Source: Nocardioidaceae bacterium
GTDB lineage: Bacteria; Actinomycetota; Actinomycetes; Propionibacteriales; Nocardioidaceae
Assembly (NCBI GenBank): GCA_029266455.1
Contig: JAQSWV010000047.1
Location: 1 to 60,315, forward strand
Direction: 5' to 3'
DNA length: 60,315 nucleotides
A program made the position numbers and the translations under genes. This document shows, piece after piece, positions 33,959 to 42,537 of the stretch; within the stretch, counting starts at the first letter, position 1; every line of letters begins with the position of its first letter. The notes below the pieces were generated by a model. The model worked only from the letters and a program-made list of their open reading frames with translations. It had not been told where the DNA came from and did no database searches.

Positions 33959-34834
33959 CTACTTGACCTCTGCCCGGACCACGAGGGCGAGGCCGACGGA
34001 CAGGGGGATGAGCAGCCAGATCACCGTGGTGACGCCCAGGTGGGCCCACTGCTGCGCGCTGAGGGCACCGTCGAACAGGACGCTTTGCGAGAAGTCGAAG
34101 TCGACCCAGGGCTGGAGGTCGCGGAACCATTCCTGCGAGGCAGCCAGCAGCAGGGACAGCCCGGGCAGCAGGAACGAGTAGAGGAAGTAGGCCACGAGTG
34201 CGCCGGGGGTGTTGCGGACGACCACGCCGAGCATGAAGCCGACCGCCATGCCGAGCACGTTGGCCAGCGCGATGTGCAGCATGTCGCTCAGCGTGACGTC
34301 CCAGACAGGTTCGACCCCGGCGATCGCCGTGCCGAGGAGGTTGCCGAGGGCACCGATGCCGAAGGCGAGGGGAATGGAGACGACTGCGATGGTGACGCAC
34401 GAGACCGCTTTGGCTGCAACTACCCGGCCACGGTGGGGCACCAGGGTGAACGTGGTGAGGCCGCTGCGCTGGGTCCACTCGCTGGTCACCGAAAGGATCG
34501 CGACAATGGGGAGTATCACGGTCATCGGGATACCGATCGCGGCCGCGAACGAGTCGTAGGTCATGTCGTCGTGACGCGCGAAGAGGATCACTGCCGTCGT
34601 GGCGAGCACAGCCAGGATGGCGATGCTCGCCATCAGCCAGAACCCCGACCGGGTGTCGAACATCTTGCGCAGCTCGGTACCGGTGATCCGGCTCAGCGGG
34701 ATCCCGCGGTGCCCGGTCGGATGGTGCCCTGTCGGAGTTCGTCCACTCAGGGTCTGTCCGGCCGGAGTGCGTCCGCTCAGGCGCCCATCTTCGGCTCCCG
34801 TCCGGGTTTCAGGGGGGGTGTCGAGGCTGGTCAT
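33959..34834 (-). CDS. ABC-2 type transporter permease
   Basis: A protein of 291 residues with about six membrane segments, from LMASIAILAVLATTAVIL near residue 68 to VTTVIWLLIPLSVGLALVV at the end. SRITGTELRKMFDTRSGFW just before the first segment is a standard ABC-2 permease opening. The N-terminal 45 residues contain degenerate repeats of the type SGRTP.G that look like a low-complexity insertion. The start overlaps the ATPase stop (34831-34834). It forms an exporter with the ATPase. Cargo unknown. Confidence 0.85.
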   Translation of the reverse strand: MTSLDTPPETRTGAEDGRLSGRTPAGQTLSGRTPTGHHPTGHRGIPLSRITGTELRKMFDTRSGFWLMASIAILAVLATTAVILFARHDDMTYDSFAAAIGIPMTVILPIVAILSVTSEWTQRSGLTTFTLVPHRGRVVAAKAVSCVTIAVVSIPLAFGIGALGNLLGTAIAGVEPVWDVTLSDMLHIALANVLGMAVGFMLGVVVRNTPGALVAYFLYSFLLPGLSLLLAASQEWFRDLQPWVDFDFSQSVLFDGALSAQQWAHLGVTTVIWLLIPLSVGLALVVRAEVK

Positions 34835-35754
34835 GTGAGCGCTCCTTCGGGCTGGGCATGACTGGTGGTCTCGCGTCGGGAGCCGGCGGTGAGCTCGAGG
34901 AACATCTCCTCCAGGCCACCTCCGTCAGCGGGGCGCAGCTCCGTGACCGGTACGCCGGCCGCGAAGGCGATCTCGCCGACCTGCGAGGTGTCGGCTTGGG
35001 CCAGGAGACCGTCGTCGCCGACGGGTGAGAAGGAGACTCCGGACTCGACGAGGGCCTGGGCGAGGACCTCGCACCTGGTTGACCGGACGACGGATCCGGC
35101 GGACCGGAGCAGGTCACTCTTGGCGCCCTGGGCCACGATCCGGCCGTTACCGATCACCACGAGGTCGTCGGCGATCACCTCGATCTCGTGCAGTAGGTGG
35201 GAGGAGAGCAGCACAGTCCCGCCGCGGTCGGCGTAGTCGCGGAGCAGCCCACGCATCCACCGGATGCCGCCCGGGTCCAGACCGTTGGCTGGCTCGTCGA
35301 GGATGAGCACCTCGGGGTCGCCGATCAGTGCGGTCGCGATCCCAAGACGTTGCCGCATTCCGAGCGAGTAGTCCCGGACCCGCCGGGAGGCCTCCTCCGG
35401 AGTGAGCGAGACCAGGTCCAGCATCTCCTCGACCCGACGCCGGGGGAGACCCATGAACCGCTGGGCGATGGTCAGGATCTCCCGGCCGGTGCGGCCGGCG
35501 TGCTGGGCGGAGGCATCGAGGAGGACGCCGACCTCCAGGCCGGGGTTGGGCAGGTCCAGATAGCGGTGTCCGGCGACGGTGGCGGTTCCCGACGTGGCTC
35601 GGGTGAGTCCGACGATGATCCGCATGGTGGTCGACTTGCCGGCGCCGTTGGGACCGAGGAATCCCGTGACGCGTCCTGGCTGTGCGGTGAAGGTGACGTC
35701 GTCGACGGCGGTGAAGGGGCCGTAGGTCCGGGTGACCGACTGGACGGTGATCAT
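34831..35754 (-). CDS. ABC transporter ATP-binding protein
   Basis: A protein of 307 residues with all motifs of an ABC-2 exporter ATPase: Walker A GPNGAGKST (near residue 40), signature YSLGMRQRLGIA, Walker B VLILDEPANGLD, and the H-loop LLSSHLLHE. The C-terminal 90 residues are the extra domain usual for drug- or lipid-export ATPases. Overlaps of four bases link it to the DUF4386 gene upstream (35751-35754) and the permease downstream. It energises the permease at the membrane. Confidence 0.93.
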   Translation of the reverse strand: MITVQSVTRTYGPFTAVDDVTFTAQPGRVTGFLGPNGAGKSTTMRIIVGLTRATSGTATVAGHRYLDLPNPGLEVGVLLDASAQHAGRTGREILTIAQRFMGLPRRRVEEMLDLVSLTPEEASRRVRDYSLGMRQRLGIATALIGDPEVLILDEPANGLDPGGIRWMRGLLRDYADRGGTVLLSSHLLHEIEVIADDLVVIGNGRIVAQGAKSDLLRSAGSVVRSTRCEVLAQALVESGVSFSPVGDDGLLAQADTSQVGEIAFAAGVPVTELRPADGGGLEEMFLELTAGSRRETTSHAQPEGALT

Positions 35755-36500
35755 CGTGCGTCCACCAGCCCAGCGGTGCTGGGTGAGGGCTTGAATCCCT
35801 TGACGATCAGGTACACCCCGAAGCCGAGCTCCCAGAAGAACTCAGGGATGGCTGAGAGCACCTGCCAGGTCCCGTCGAGCTCGATCAATCCCAGCATCGC
35901 GGCCGAGCCGGACAGAATGAGCAGCGGTCCTCCGATGAGGCCGAGCACCGCCAGCCGGCGGGGAACCAGGCCGGTCCGGTACATGATGTAGCCGAGGATG
36001 CAGCCGTTCCCGACACCGACGACGAAGTTCGGGCCGAGGGCGAAGGTCCACTCCTGGAGCGAGACGAATGCGTCGCCAACAACCGTCAGACCGGCTGCGG
36101 CGCCGTCGCTGCCGGCGTAGTCCTGCCGCAAGGTCACCATCACGAGGACGCTCAGGATGCCGACGCCGATGAAGACGGACTCCATGATGCGCGCGGCCAC
36201 GTAGCTGATCGCGAGGTTGGGGTACCGCCGCTTGATGACCGTGTACATGGCCGTGGCCGTACCGATGTTGGCGATGATCAGCATGGCTTCTGACAGCGCG
36301 CCCCACAGCACCCGGGTGTCCTGTCCGGGGCTGGTGATGTAGTCGCCCTCGAACAGCGGCGGGTACAAGGCGATCTTGGAGGCGATGGACGTGACGTAGG
36401 TGATGATGAACAGCCAGCCGACGATCAGGGCGGTTCTCCGCAGCGGGTCCATTGGCGCGCGCTCGAATCCATTGGCCGGGGTGCGTTGCACGGTGGTCAT
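35751..36500 (-). CDS. DUF4386 family membrane protein
   Basis: A protein of 249 residues with about six membrane segments. RRTALIVGWLFIITYVTSIASKI at the N-terminus, EAMLIIANIGTATAMYTVIKRRYPNLAISYVAARIMES, and LGPNFVVGVGNGCILGYIMYRTGLVPRRLAVLGLIGGPLL are typical of DUF4386. No function is established for the family. It overlaps the ABC ATPase gene and follows the small protein gene at 36512, so all four genes form one operon. It may assist or be assisted by the ABC exporter, but that is guesswork. Confidence 0.85.
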   Translation of the reverse strand: MTTVQRTPANGFERAPMDPLRRTALIVGWLFIITYVTSIASKIALYPPLFEGDYITSPGQDTRVLWGALSEAMLIIANIGTATAMYTVIKRRYPNLAISYVAARIMESVFIGVGILSVLVMVTLRQDYAGSDGAAAGLTVVGDAFVSLQEWTFALGPNFVVGVGNGCILGYIMYRTGLVPRRLAVLGLIGGPLLILSGSAAMLGLIELDGTWQVLSAIPEFFWELGFGVYLIVKGFKPSPSTAGLVDAR

Positions 36501-36511
36501 GTCGGTCTCCT

Positions 36512-36796
36512 TCAGTCGGTTGCTCGGTGCGTTGGGTGGTTGGGGGTGGCCCAGGTGGGGTCGACCTGGACGACCGAGACCAGGGGCAGCCCGGTGTCAC
36601 GGACCTTGTGCAGCAGGCCGTGCAGCGCGGCCTGGTCGAGGACGGGGCCCGAGATGAGGGTGGTGCCGTCGCTGTCACAGGTGAGGGTCAGCCCGTCGAA
36701 CCAGGCCTGCCATCGGCTGGCGAGGTGTCCCCTGAGCCGGATGGTGTAGTGCACCGCCTCGTGGGACCTGTCCGGCGATGGGTGTGTGTCGCTCAT
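36512..36796 (-). CDS. Small conserved protein, paralogue A (unknown function)
   Basis: A protein of 94 residues. The core YTIRLRGHLASRWQAWF, then LTCDSDGTTLISG and LDQAALHGLLHKVRDTG followed by LPLVSVVQVDP, matches a second gene in this window (42154-42411) at about 35 of 64 aligned positions by eye. The shared pattern G-H-L...W..WF...LT...DGTT...G.V.DQAALHGLL.KVRD.G..LVSV suggests a small alpha/beta domain. I recall similar unnamed proteins next to DUF4386 genes in other actinomycetes, but none with a known function. It is the first gene of the DUF4386/ABC operon and has an operator-like repeat array upstream. Confidence 0.8.
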   Translation of the reverse strand: MSDTHPSPDRSHEAVHYTIRLRGHLASRWQAWFDGLTLTCDSDGTTLISGPVLDQAALHGLLHKVRDTGLPLVSVVQVDPTWATPNHPTHRATD

Positions 36797-36817
36797 AGGC
36801 GGAAGCTAGGAGCGGAT

Positions 36818-36860
36818 GTGATGAGCGGGGATCATCACACGTGATGATTCAGGTGATGAG
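36818..36860. promoter_or_regulatory. Operator-like array of GTGATGA repeats
   Basis: GTGATGA occurs at 36818, 36841 and 36853 on the plus strand and once inverted at 36831-36838. The inverted copy and the copy at 36841 form a perfect 8-bp palindrome, ATCATCAC-AC-GTGATGAT. The cluster is 22-64 bases before the start of the small protein gene, exactly where a regulator of the DUF4386/ABC operon would bind. The neighbouring gene encodes a MalT-like regulator, and repeats resemble the GGATGA core of MalT boxes. Confidence 0.55.
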
Positions 36861-36918
36861 CTTGCGCTGGCCGGGCTGGCCTGCGGGCTGCGCCGGCTCA
36901 GCGGGTCGCCGTCGAGTC

Positions 36919-39678
36919 CTACTCGTCGGGTGTGACGACTGGTCCGGGTCGGCGGTCGGGTGTGCGTGCTATGAGGTCGAGCTCTTCGGCTCGGCGGACG
37001 GCCGCCCGGCGGTTGTTCACCCCGAGCTTCGCGTAGATGTGGCTGGTGTGGGTCCGCACGGTGCTCAGGGACACGACCAGCTCGCGGGCGATGTCCGGTC
37101 CGCCCAACTCGCTCCGCAGCAGACGGAGAACATCGAGCTCCCGCTCGCTCAGCGGCTCGACCAGCCCCTGCCTCGCCGGCGCCGGCCCCCTGGCTGCGCC
37201 GAGGGCAGTCAGCAGGCGACGGGCATAGCCGGTGTTGGACCCGCGTTCTGCAGCCGCTTCGAGCAGAGCCGCCATCGGCGGGCCCTCGTCGACGAACATG
37301 CGCACGTAGCCCTCCGGTCGGGCCAGCGTCAGGGCGCGTTCCAGCGACGTCGAAGCAGCCACGGAGTCGCCGCGGATACGAGCCGCGAGCGCCAGCAGCA
37401 CCAGGATCTCGATGACGCTGCCGTTCCGGCGGCCGGCCTCGGCGGCGTGCAGGAGACGCCGGAGCAGCTCGGTCGCCTCCTCGAGGGTGTGCTCGGGGCG
37501 CTCTGCCTCGTGACCGGCCAGGTGGGCCCGGGCGAGGGTGACATGCTCGTACTCACGCAGATAGCTGAGCTGGTCGCGTACCGACAGGCCTCGGTCGCGG
37601 GCCCACGCGAGGGCGTCGTCGACCCGTCCCTGCCGGAGCCAGGTGCGCGCTCGAAGCGCCGGGACCGGGCGCACGTCGGGCGAGAAGTCCGCGACGTAGA
37701 CGCGCTCCGCGTCGTCCAGCAGGTCCAGAGCGCCTCCCAGGTCTCCTTCAGCTTCCCTGAGTCGGGCCTTCGCGACCCGGAAGCGGTACCGGTTCTGCGG
37801 CAGCCCGTTGTGCTCGCCCAGCTCCTCGCACCGAGTCAGGAGCTGCCTGGCGGCATCGAGGTCGTTGCGTTCGCGGTGGAGCGCACTCATCCCGACGTAC
37901 ATGTCCGTCGTGCCGCGCAGCACAGGGCCCTCGTGCTCGCGGGCGAGCTCAAGGGCTCGTTCGAAGGTGCGCACCGCGTCGCGGAGCCGGCCCTGGGTGA
38001 TCCGGAGGTCCGCGAGGGTGATCGAGCAGCCGAGGACGTCGGAGAGGTGTCCCGCTCGGAGCATGCACGCCACGCAGTCGGTGTAGGCCGCATGGGCCGC
38101 CTCGAGATCTCCACCCGCCCACGACGCGAGCCCGAGCAGCGCGGTGGCTGCCCCCTGTCCGACGTCGTCGCCGTCCGGTAGCAGCGTGAGCGCGTGTCGG
38201 GCGTGGGTGACCGTGCTGGCGGGATCGCCTCGGGCCATCGCCAGTCCCGCACGATGGACGGCGATTCCCGCCGGCAGTCGGTCGAGCTCGTCGTAAGCGA
38301 CGACCTTACGGGTGGGCGGCTCGTCGACCCGGTGGCTCTGAGCCGCGCCGTCGAGCCAGCGCTCCGCGTCCCGCAGGTGCCGCTCGACTCCCTCGACCTC
38401 TCCGGTCGACAGCAGGGCGGCGGCGTAGCCGTTGCTGAGCACGGGCCGATCCCTCAGGACCTCCTCGGGCAGCAGCTCGAGCCAGCCACGCAGAGTGGTC
38501 TCCTGTCGGTCCCGCAGGAGGGCCGGCAACGTCAGCTCCACCAAGTCCGCCGCTGTGTCGAAGTGCTCACCCGCCACCGCATGCCGGATCGCCTCGGACC
38601 GTTCGCCGTGGTCGCCGTACCACTCGCTCGCCCGCCGATGCAGTTCCCGGACGAGGTCGGGTGACTCGTCGGACAGCCGGGCCCTCAGCACGTCGGCGAA
38701 GAGGTGGTGGTAGCGATACCACTCGCGTCTGTCGTCGAGCGGGACAAGGAACAGGTTGCCCCGGTCGAGAGTCTCGAGCATGGCCCGGCCGCGACCTTGC
38801 GCGGTGACGGCATCGCACAGCGGGCCGTTGAGCCGGCTCAGCAGGGAGGTGTGCAGCAGGAAGTCCCGGACCCGTCCCGACTGGCGCTGAAGGACCTCCT
38901 CGGCCAGGTAATCGACGATGTAGCGGTCGTCGCCGGCGAAGCCGGCGATGAAACCGGCAGCGTCGTCGCGTCCCTGCATCGAGAGTGCGGCGAGCTGGAG
39001 CGCAGCGATCCACCCTTCGGTGCGTTCCTCCAGCGCTGCTACGTCGTGCGCCGTCAGCTGCAGGCCCATCTCCCCGTTGAGGTAGGCGGCTGCCTCCTGG
39101 GCCGTGAATCGCAGCTCGGCAGCGCGGACCTCGACCAGCTCCCCACGCGCGCGCAGCCGCGCCAGTGGTACCGCCGGGTCAGCGCGGCTCGCGATCACCA
39201 CATGCAGGCGCGGGGGCATGTGGTCGAGCAGGTACGCCATCGAGTCATGGACGTCGCGGGACTCGATGAGGTGGTAGTCGTCGAGCACCAGCACGACGTC
39301 GGTCTCGAGCGCGCTGAGGTCGTTGAGCAGCGTCGTGAGCAGGAGGTGGATCGGCGGCGGTTGTGACGAGGCCAGCAGTGCGAGCTCGTTCTCGCCGATA
39401 TCGGGCACCACAGTCCGCAGCGCGGCGATCACATAGGTCCAGAAGGTCTCGGGACCGTTGTCGCCTTCGTCGAGCGACAGCCACGCGACCGGCCGACCCG
39501 CTCCCTGAGCCAGCCAGGCCGCAAGCAGGGTCGTCTTGCCGAAGCCGGCCGGTGCGGAGACGAGCATCAGCTTCGCGGCGGCGCCCCGCTCCAGGCGCCG
39601 ACTGAGCCGCGGACGCGGCACCACGCCGCCTCGTGGCACCGGCAGGAAGAGCTTGGTGTCGAGCAGCGGAGCTGGCAT
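36919..39678 (-). CDS. MalT-like LuxR-family transcriptional regulator
   Basis: A protein of 919 residues from ATG 39678 with GGGAG upstream; the frame is open to 39822 but the extra residues are not protein-like. The N-terminus (LLDTKLFLPVPRGGVVPRPRLSRRLERG) is the MalT/AlkS opening. Walker A APAGFGKTTLL and Walker B VVLVLDDYHLI follow, then an SRADPAVPLARLRARGEL sensor motif and a long TPR region. The C-terminal DNA-binding domain reads LSERELDVLRLLRSELGGPDIARELVVSLSTVRTHTSHIYAKLGVNNR. Such proteins are ATP- and ligand-dependent activators. Candidate targets are the adjacent operon with its GTGATGA array and the divergent MFS gene. Ligand unknown. Confidence 0.9.
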   Translation of the reverse strand: MPAPLLDTKLFLPVPRGGVVPRPRLSRRLERGAAAKLMLVSAPAGFGKTTLLAAWLAQGAGRPVAWLSLDEGDNGPETFWTYVIAALRTVVPDIGENELALLASSQPPPIHLLLTTLLNDLSALETDVVLVLDDYHLIESRDVHDSMAYLLDHMPPRLHVVIASRADPAVPLARLRARGELVEVRAAELRFTAQEAAAYLNGEMGLQLTAHDVAALEERTEGWIAALQLAALSMQGRDDAAGFIAGFAGDDRYIVDYLAEEVLQRQSGRVRDFLLHTSLLSRLNGPLCDAVTAQGRGRAMLETLDRGNLFLVPLDDRREWYRYHHLFADVLRARLSDESPDLVRELHRRASEWYGDHGERSEAIRHAVAGEHFDTAADLVELTLPALLRDRQETTLRGWLELLPEEVLRDRPVLSNGYAAALLSTGEVEGVERHLRDAERWLDGAAQSHRVDEPPTRKVVAYDELDRLPAGIAVHRAGLAMARGDPASTVTHARHALTLLPDGDDVGQGAATALLGLASWAGGDLEAAHAAYTDCVACMLRAGHLSDVLGCSITLADLRITQGRLRDAVRTFERALELAREHEGPVLRGTTDMYVGMSALHRERNDLDAARQLLTRCEELGEHNGLPQNRYRFRVAKARLREAEGDLGGALDLLDDAERVYVADFSPDVRPVPALRARTWLRQGRVDDALAWARDRGLSVRDQLSYLREYEHVTLARAHLAGHEAERPEHTLEEATELLRRLLHAAEAGRRNGSVIEILVLLALAARIRGDSVAASTSLERALTLARPEGYVRMFVDEGPPMAALLEAAAERGSNTGYARRLLTALGAARGPAPARQGLVEPLSERELDVLRLLRSELGGPDIARELVVSLSTVRTHTSHIYAKLGVNNRRAAVRRAEELDLIARTPDRRPGPVVTPDE

Positions 39679-39851
39679 CACCGTCTCCCGTTGCGACGCG
39701 CCATGTAGAGGGAGCATGCTGGTTGCCCCGTCCCTGCGCCGCCTGCTGCAGACTAGACCCCGCCGCAGCCGTCCTGACGTCGAACCACCGGTTCGGCCGG
39801 CTCCCCGTCGTCGCGGGGCCATGCAAGGCGTATCGCATCGAGGAGGGCGCA

Positions 39852-41138
39852 GTGCCCGACGTCGCTGGTCCCATGGGCGTCATCCCCGCCGCCGGTGCTA
39901 CGCCCGACCCGGCCGGACCGGACCGCGTTGGCTGGGGCTTCATCGCGCTTTACGCCGGTGCCTATATGGGCGCAATCCTGCTCTTTCTCGCCCCCTTGCT
40001 GGTCTCGCTGTCGTTGAAGGTCAATGCGCTCGTCGGGATCGACCGGGCACCCAACAGCCTTTCGCTGGTGGCCGGGACGGGTGCACTGCTCGCCATCTTC
40101 GCCAACCCCTTCTTCGGCAAGATGAGCGACCGCACCACCTCACGCCTGGGCATGCGACGGCCCTGGATGGTCGTCGGCCTGCTCGGTGGGTCCCTCGGAG
40201 TCCTCGTCGTTGCCGTGGCACCGAGCATTCCCATCGTCCTTGTCGGCTGGTGCATCGCCCAGCTGTTCTTCAACGCCCTGCTCGCCGCTTTGGTGGCCGT
40301 GCTGCCCGACCAGGTCCCGGTCGCCCAACGCGGCCTGGTCTCGGGTGTCTTGGGCATCTGCCTGCCCATCGCGTCGGTGTGCGGCACCTTCGTCGTGCAG
40401 CTGTTCACCGGCGACGAGCTCGCCATGTTCCTGGTCCCGTGCGCGATCGGGGGACTCTTCATCCTGCTGTTCGCAGCCACGCTGGAGGACCGGCGGCTCG
40501 CCAGGGAGGACCGGCCGGTCTGGTCGGTGCACGAGCTCGCGAGCGCGTTCTATGTCAACCCGTGGAGGAACCCCGACTTCGGGTGGGCGTTCGCCAGCCG
40601 CTTCATGTTCGTCCTCGCCTTCACCTTCCTCACCACCTACCAGGTCTACTACCTGTTGGAGCGGGTCGGCAGCGCCGAGGACGAGGTGCCGCGGCAGCTC
40701 TTCGTCGGCACCCTCGCCATGTCGACCGCCATCGTCGTCGCATCCCTGCTCGGCGGGTGGCTCTCCGACCGGACGGGTCGTCGCAAGGTCTTCGTCAGCG
40801 CCGCGTCGTTCGTGTTCGGCGTCTCGATGTGCCTGATCGCCGTCGCGGACACCCTCGACGGCTTCGTGACCGGGATGGCCATCGGCGGACTCGGCTTCGG
40901 GCTCTACACAGCCGTCGACCTCGCCCTCGTCGCCGACGTGCTGCCCGACCATGCCGACAACGCCAAGGACCTCGGCGTGATGAACATCGCCGGCGCTCTG
41001 CCGTCCTCGATCGCACCGGCCGTCGCTCCTGCCATCCTCGCCGTGAGCAGCGGCAGCTACGCCGTGCTCTACGCCGTCGCCGGCATGTTCGCCTTCATCG
41101 GGGCCGGCGTCATCCTGCGTGTCACACGGGTCCGGTGA
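39852..41138 (+). CDS. MFS transporter
   Basis: A protein of 428 residues, GTG 39852 with AGGAGGG just upstream; the frame is open from 39633, but membrane segments begin only after 39852. It has about 12 membrane segments with the inter-segment motifs GKMSDRTTSRLGMRRPWM and GWLSDRTGRRKVF and a broad hydrophilic centre (EDRRLAREDRPVW). The type resembles sugar or glycoside:cation symporters and related MFS carriers. Cargo cannot be assigned. It is divergent from the MalT-like regulator with 173 bases between starts, which makes control by that regulator plausible. Confidence 0.85.
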   Translation: MPDVAGPMGVIPAAGATPDPAGPDRVGWGFIALYAGAYMGAILLFLAPLLVSLSLKVNALVGIDRAPNSLSLVAGTGALLAIFANPFFGKMSDRTTSRLGMRRPWMVVGLLGGSLGVLVVAVAPSIPIVLVGWCIAQLFFNALLAALVAVLPDQVPVAQRGLVSGVLGICLPIASVCGTFVVQLFTGDELAMFLVPCAIGGLFILLFAATLEDRRLAREDRPVWSVHELASAFYVNPWRNPDFGWAFASRFMFVLAFTFLTTYQVYYLLERVGSAEDEVPRQLFVGTLAMSTAIVVASLLGGWLSDRTGRRKVFVSAASFVFGVSMCLIAVADTLDGFVTGMAIGGLGFGLYTAVDLALVADVLPDHADNAKDLGVMNIAGALPSSIAPAVAPAILAVSSGSYAVLYAVAGMFAFIGAGVILRVTRVR

Positions 41139-41287
41139 GCCCGTCCGCTCCGGGCGCCGGTACGTTGCTGAACTTCGCCCGTGCTGCCCCGCTGCTTCTA
41201 TGATCCGCACCAAGCTGGACGCCAGGACGAGGACTGCCGCCGTGCGTCGCGCTTGCGAACGAGGGCTGCTCCAGCCCACATCCCGGT

Positions 41288-41328
41288 GTCACCACGTCAG
41301 TCACCACATGTGGGGACGCCGGGTCACC
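41288..41328. promoter_or_regulatory. GTCACC direct repeats upstream of a membrane protein gene
   Basis: GTCACCAC occurs at 41288-41295 and 41300-41307, twelve bases apart, and GTCACC again at 41323. The second copy runs into the palindrome CCACATGTGG (41304-41313). The cluster lies 69-109 bases before the start at 41397. Spacing near one helical turn suggests cooperative binding of a regulator on one face of the DNA. Confidence 0.35.
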
Positions 41329-41396
41329 CGGTCGGCTCCTAGGTTCCGGTCATCCCCGCGAGATCCGTCACGGACTGACTCGAAAAGGAATCGGAC

Positions 41397-42086
41397 ATGA
41401 CCATCACTCCCGCCACGCTCTTCCGGTCGGCCGGAGTCGCCGCCGTTGCCGCCGGGGTGATCTTCATCGGCGTCCAGATCGGCCACCCACACTCAGACGC
41501 CACCGCCGCCACCACGACCGAGTGGGTTGTGCGCAACTCTGCGAAGGTGCTGATGGCCGCCTTCGCCCTGGTGGGGATCACCGGCATGTACCTGCGCCAG
41601 GTGAGGCAGACCGGTCTGCTCGGCGTTGTGGGGTACCTCCTCTTCGGCGCCGGGTACCTCACCATCATCAGCACTGCCTTCGTCTCTGCGTACGTTCTCC
41701 CCTCCATCGCTGAGTCCGACCCCGGCTATGTCAACGACGTCCTCGCCGCGGCCACCAACGGAAGTGTCACCGGGGACATCGGCCTGCTGCAGGTGGCGCT
41801 CAATGTCTCCGGGATCGCTTTCCTGGGTGGCGGTCTGATCTTCGGCATCGCGCTGTTCCGGGCCCGCGTCCTCGCCCGCTGGGCGGCCGCACTCCTCGCC
41901 CTTGGCAGCCTGCTGACCGTCACGCTCGCCGTTCTGCCCGACGCGTTCTACCGGTTCCTGGCTTTCCCCAACGCCATCGCCATGATCGGCCTCGGGTGCT
42001 CGCTGTGGCTCGCCGCGCGTTCCGAGACCGCGACGCTGCCGACCACTGACGACGCTCCGACCCTCACCACAGCGGGCACCGGATGA
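41397..42086 (+). CDS. Integral membrane protein of unknown function
   Basis: A protein of 229 residues, ATG 41397 with AAAGGAA upstream. About six membrane segments: residues 10-30, 50-66, 75-100, 130-155, 160-180 and 188-208. It has a polar periplasmic or cytoplasmic loop around residue 110 (SDPGYVNDVLAAATNG) and a Thr-rich C-terminal tail. It looks like a distant DUF4386-type protein but lacks enough pattern for me to assign it. It precedes the second copy of the small conserved protein, mirroring the DUF4386/small-protein pairing at 35.7-36.8 kb. Confidence 0.75.
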   Translation: MTITPATLFRSAGVAAVAAGVIFIGVQIGHPHSDATAATTTEWVVRNSAKVLMAAFALVGITGMYLRQVRQTGLLGVVGYLLFGAGYLTIISTAFVSAYVLPSIAESDPGYVNDVLAAATNGSVTGDIGLLQVALNVSGIAFLGGGLIFGIALFRARVLARWAAALLALGSLLTVTLAVLPDAFYRFLAFPNAIAMIGLGCSLWLAARSETATLPTTDDAPTLTTAGTG

Positions 42087-42153
42087 CCCCGCCCGCCGGC
42101 GCGGTAGACACAGTGCGCCTTGCTCGCCCACCCGCTGCGCTGGCGGGTGCACG

Positions 42154-42411
42154 ATGAACCGACAGCGGGAACCCTCCGGGTGCGCCCGCTACGAGCTCCG
42201 GATCGTAGGCCACCTCGACGAGCACTGGTCGACCTGGTTCGGCGACATGGACCTGACCCGCGAAGACGACGGCACGACCACCCTGCGCGGCTCAGTCACC
42301 GACCAAGCTGCGTTGCACGGCTTACTCGCCAAGGTGCGCGATATCGGCGCCACTCTCGTCTCGGTCACGAGCACGGACTCGGCCGGCCACGCGGGCGGCA
42401 ACTCGGGGTAG
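42154..42411 (+). CDS. Small conserved protein, paralogue B (unknown function)
   Basis: A protein of 85 residues, ATG 42154, without a strong ribosome-binding site. YELRIVGHLDEHWSTWF, LTREDDGTTTLRG and TDQAALHGLLAKVRD, IGATLVSV align without gaps to paralogue A at 36512-36796. The tail (SAGHAGGNSG) is short and glycine-rich. The only cysteine, near residue 10, is not shared. As with paralogue A, it sits beside a multi-pass membrane protein gene. Function unknown. Confidence 0.75.
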   Translation: MNRQREPSGCARYELRIVGHLDEHWSTWFGDMDLTREDDGTTTLRGSVTDQAALHGLLAKVRDIGATLVSVTSTDSAGHAGGNSG

Positions 42412-42466
42412 ACCGCGCTGCCCCGTGACCGTCGGCCTACGTCGTGTGCGACGCGGGCCCAGAGTC

Positions 42467-42486
42467 CTCGGGACTTTGATCACCAG
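42467..42486 (+). promoter_or_regulatory. DosR-box-like sequence
   Basis: CTCGGGACTTTGATCACCAG agrees with the mycobacterial DosR consensus TTSGGGACTWWAGTCCCSAA at 15 of 20 positions, with a perfect GGGACTTT core. It ends 51 bases before the start of a membrane protein gene (42538), the usual distance for a DosR activator site. No dosR or dosS gene is in the window. I found no second site as good. Confidence 0.45.
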
Positions 42487-42537
42487 CCCGCGGCCACCCG
42501 CCCGGGACTGCCACCACTCGAACAATCGGAGGAACCC

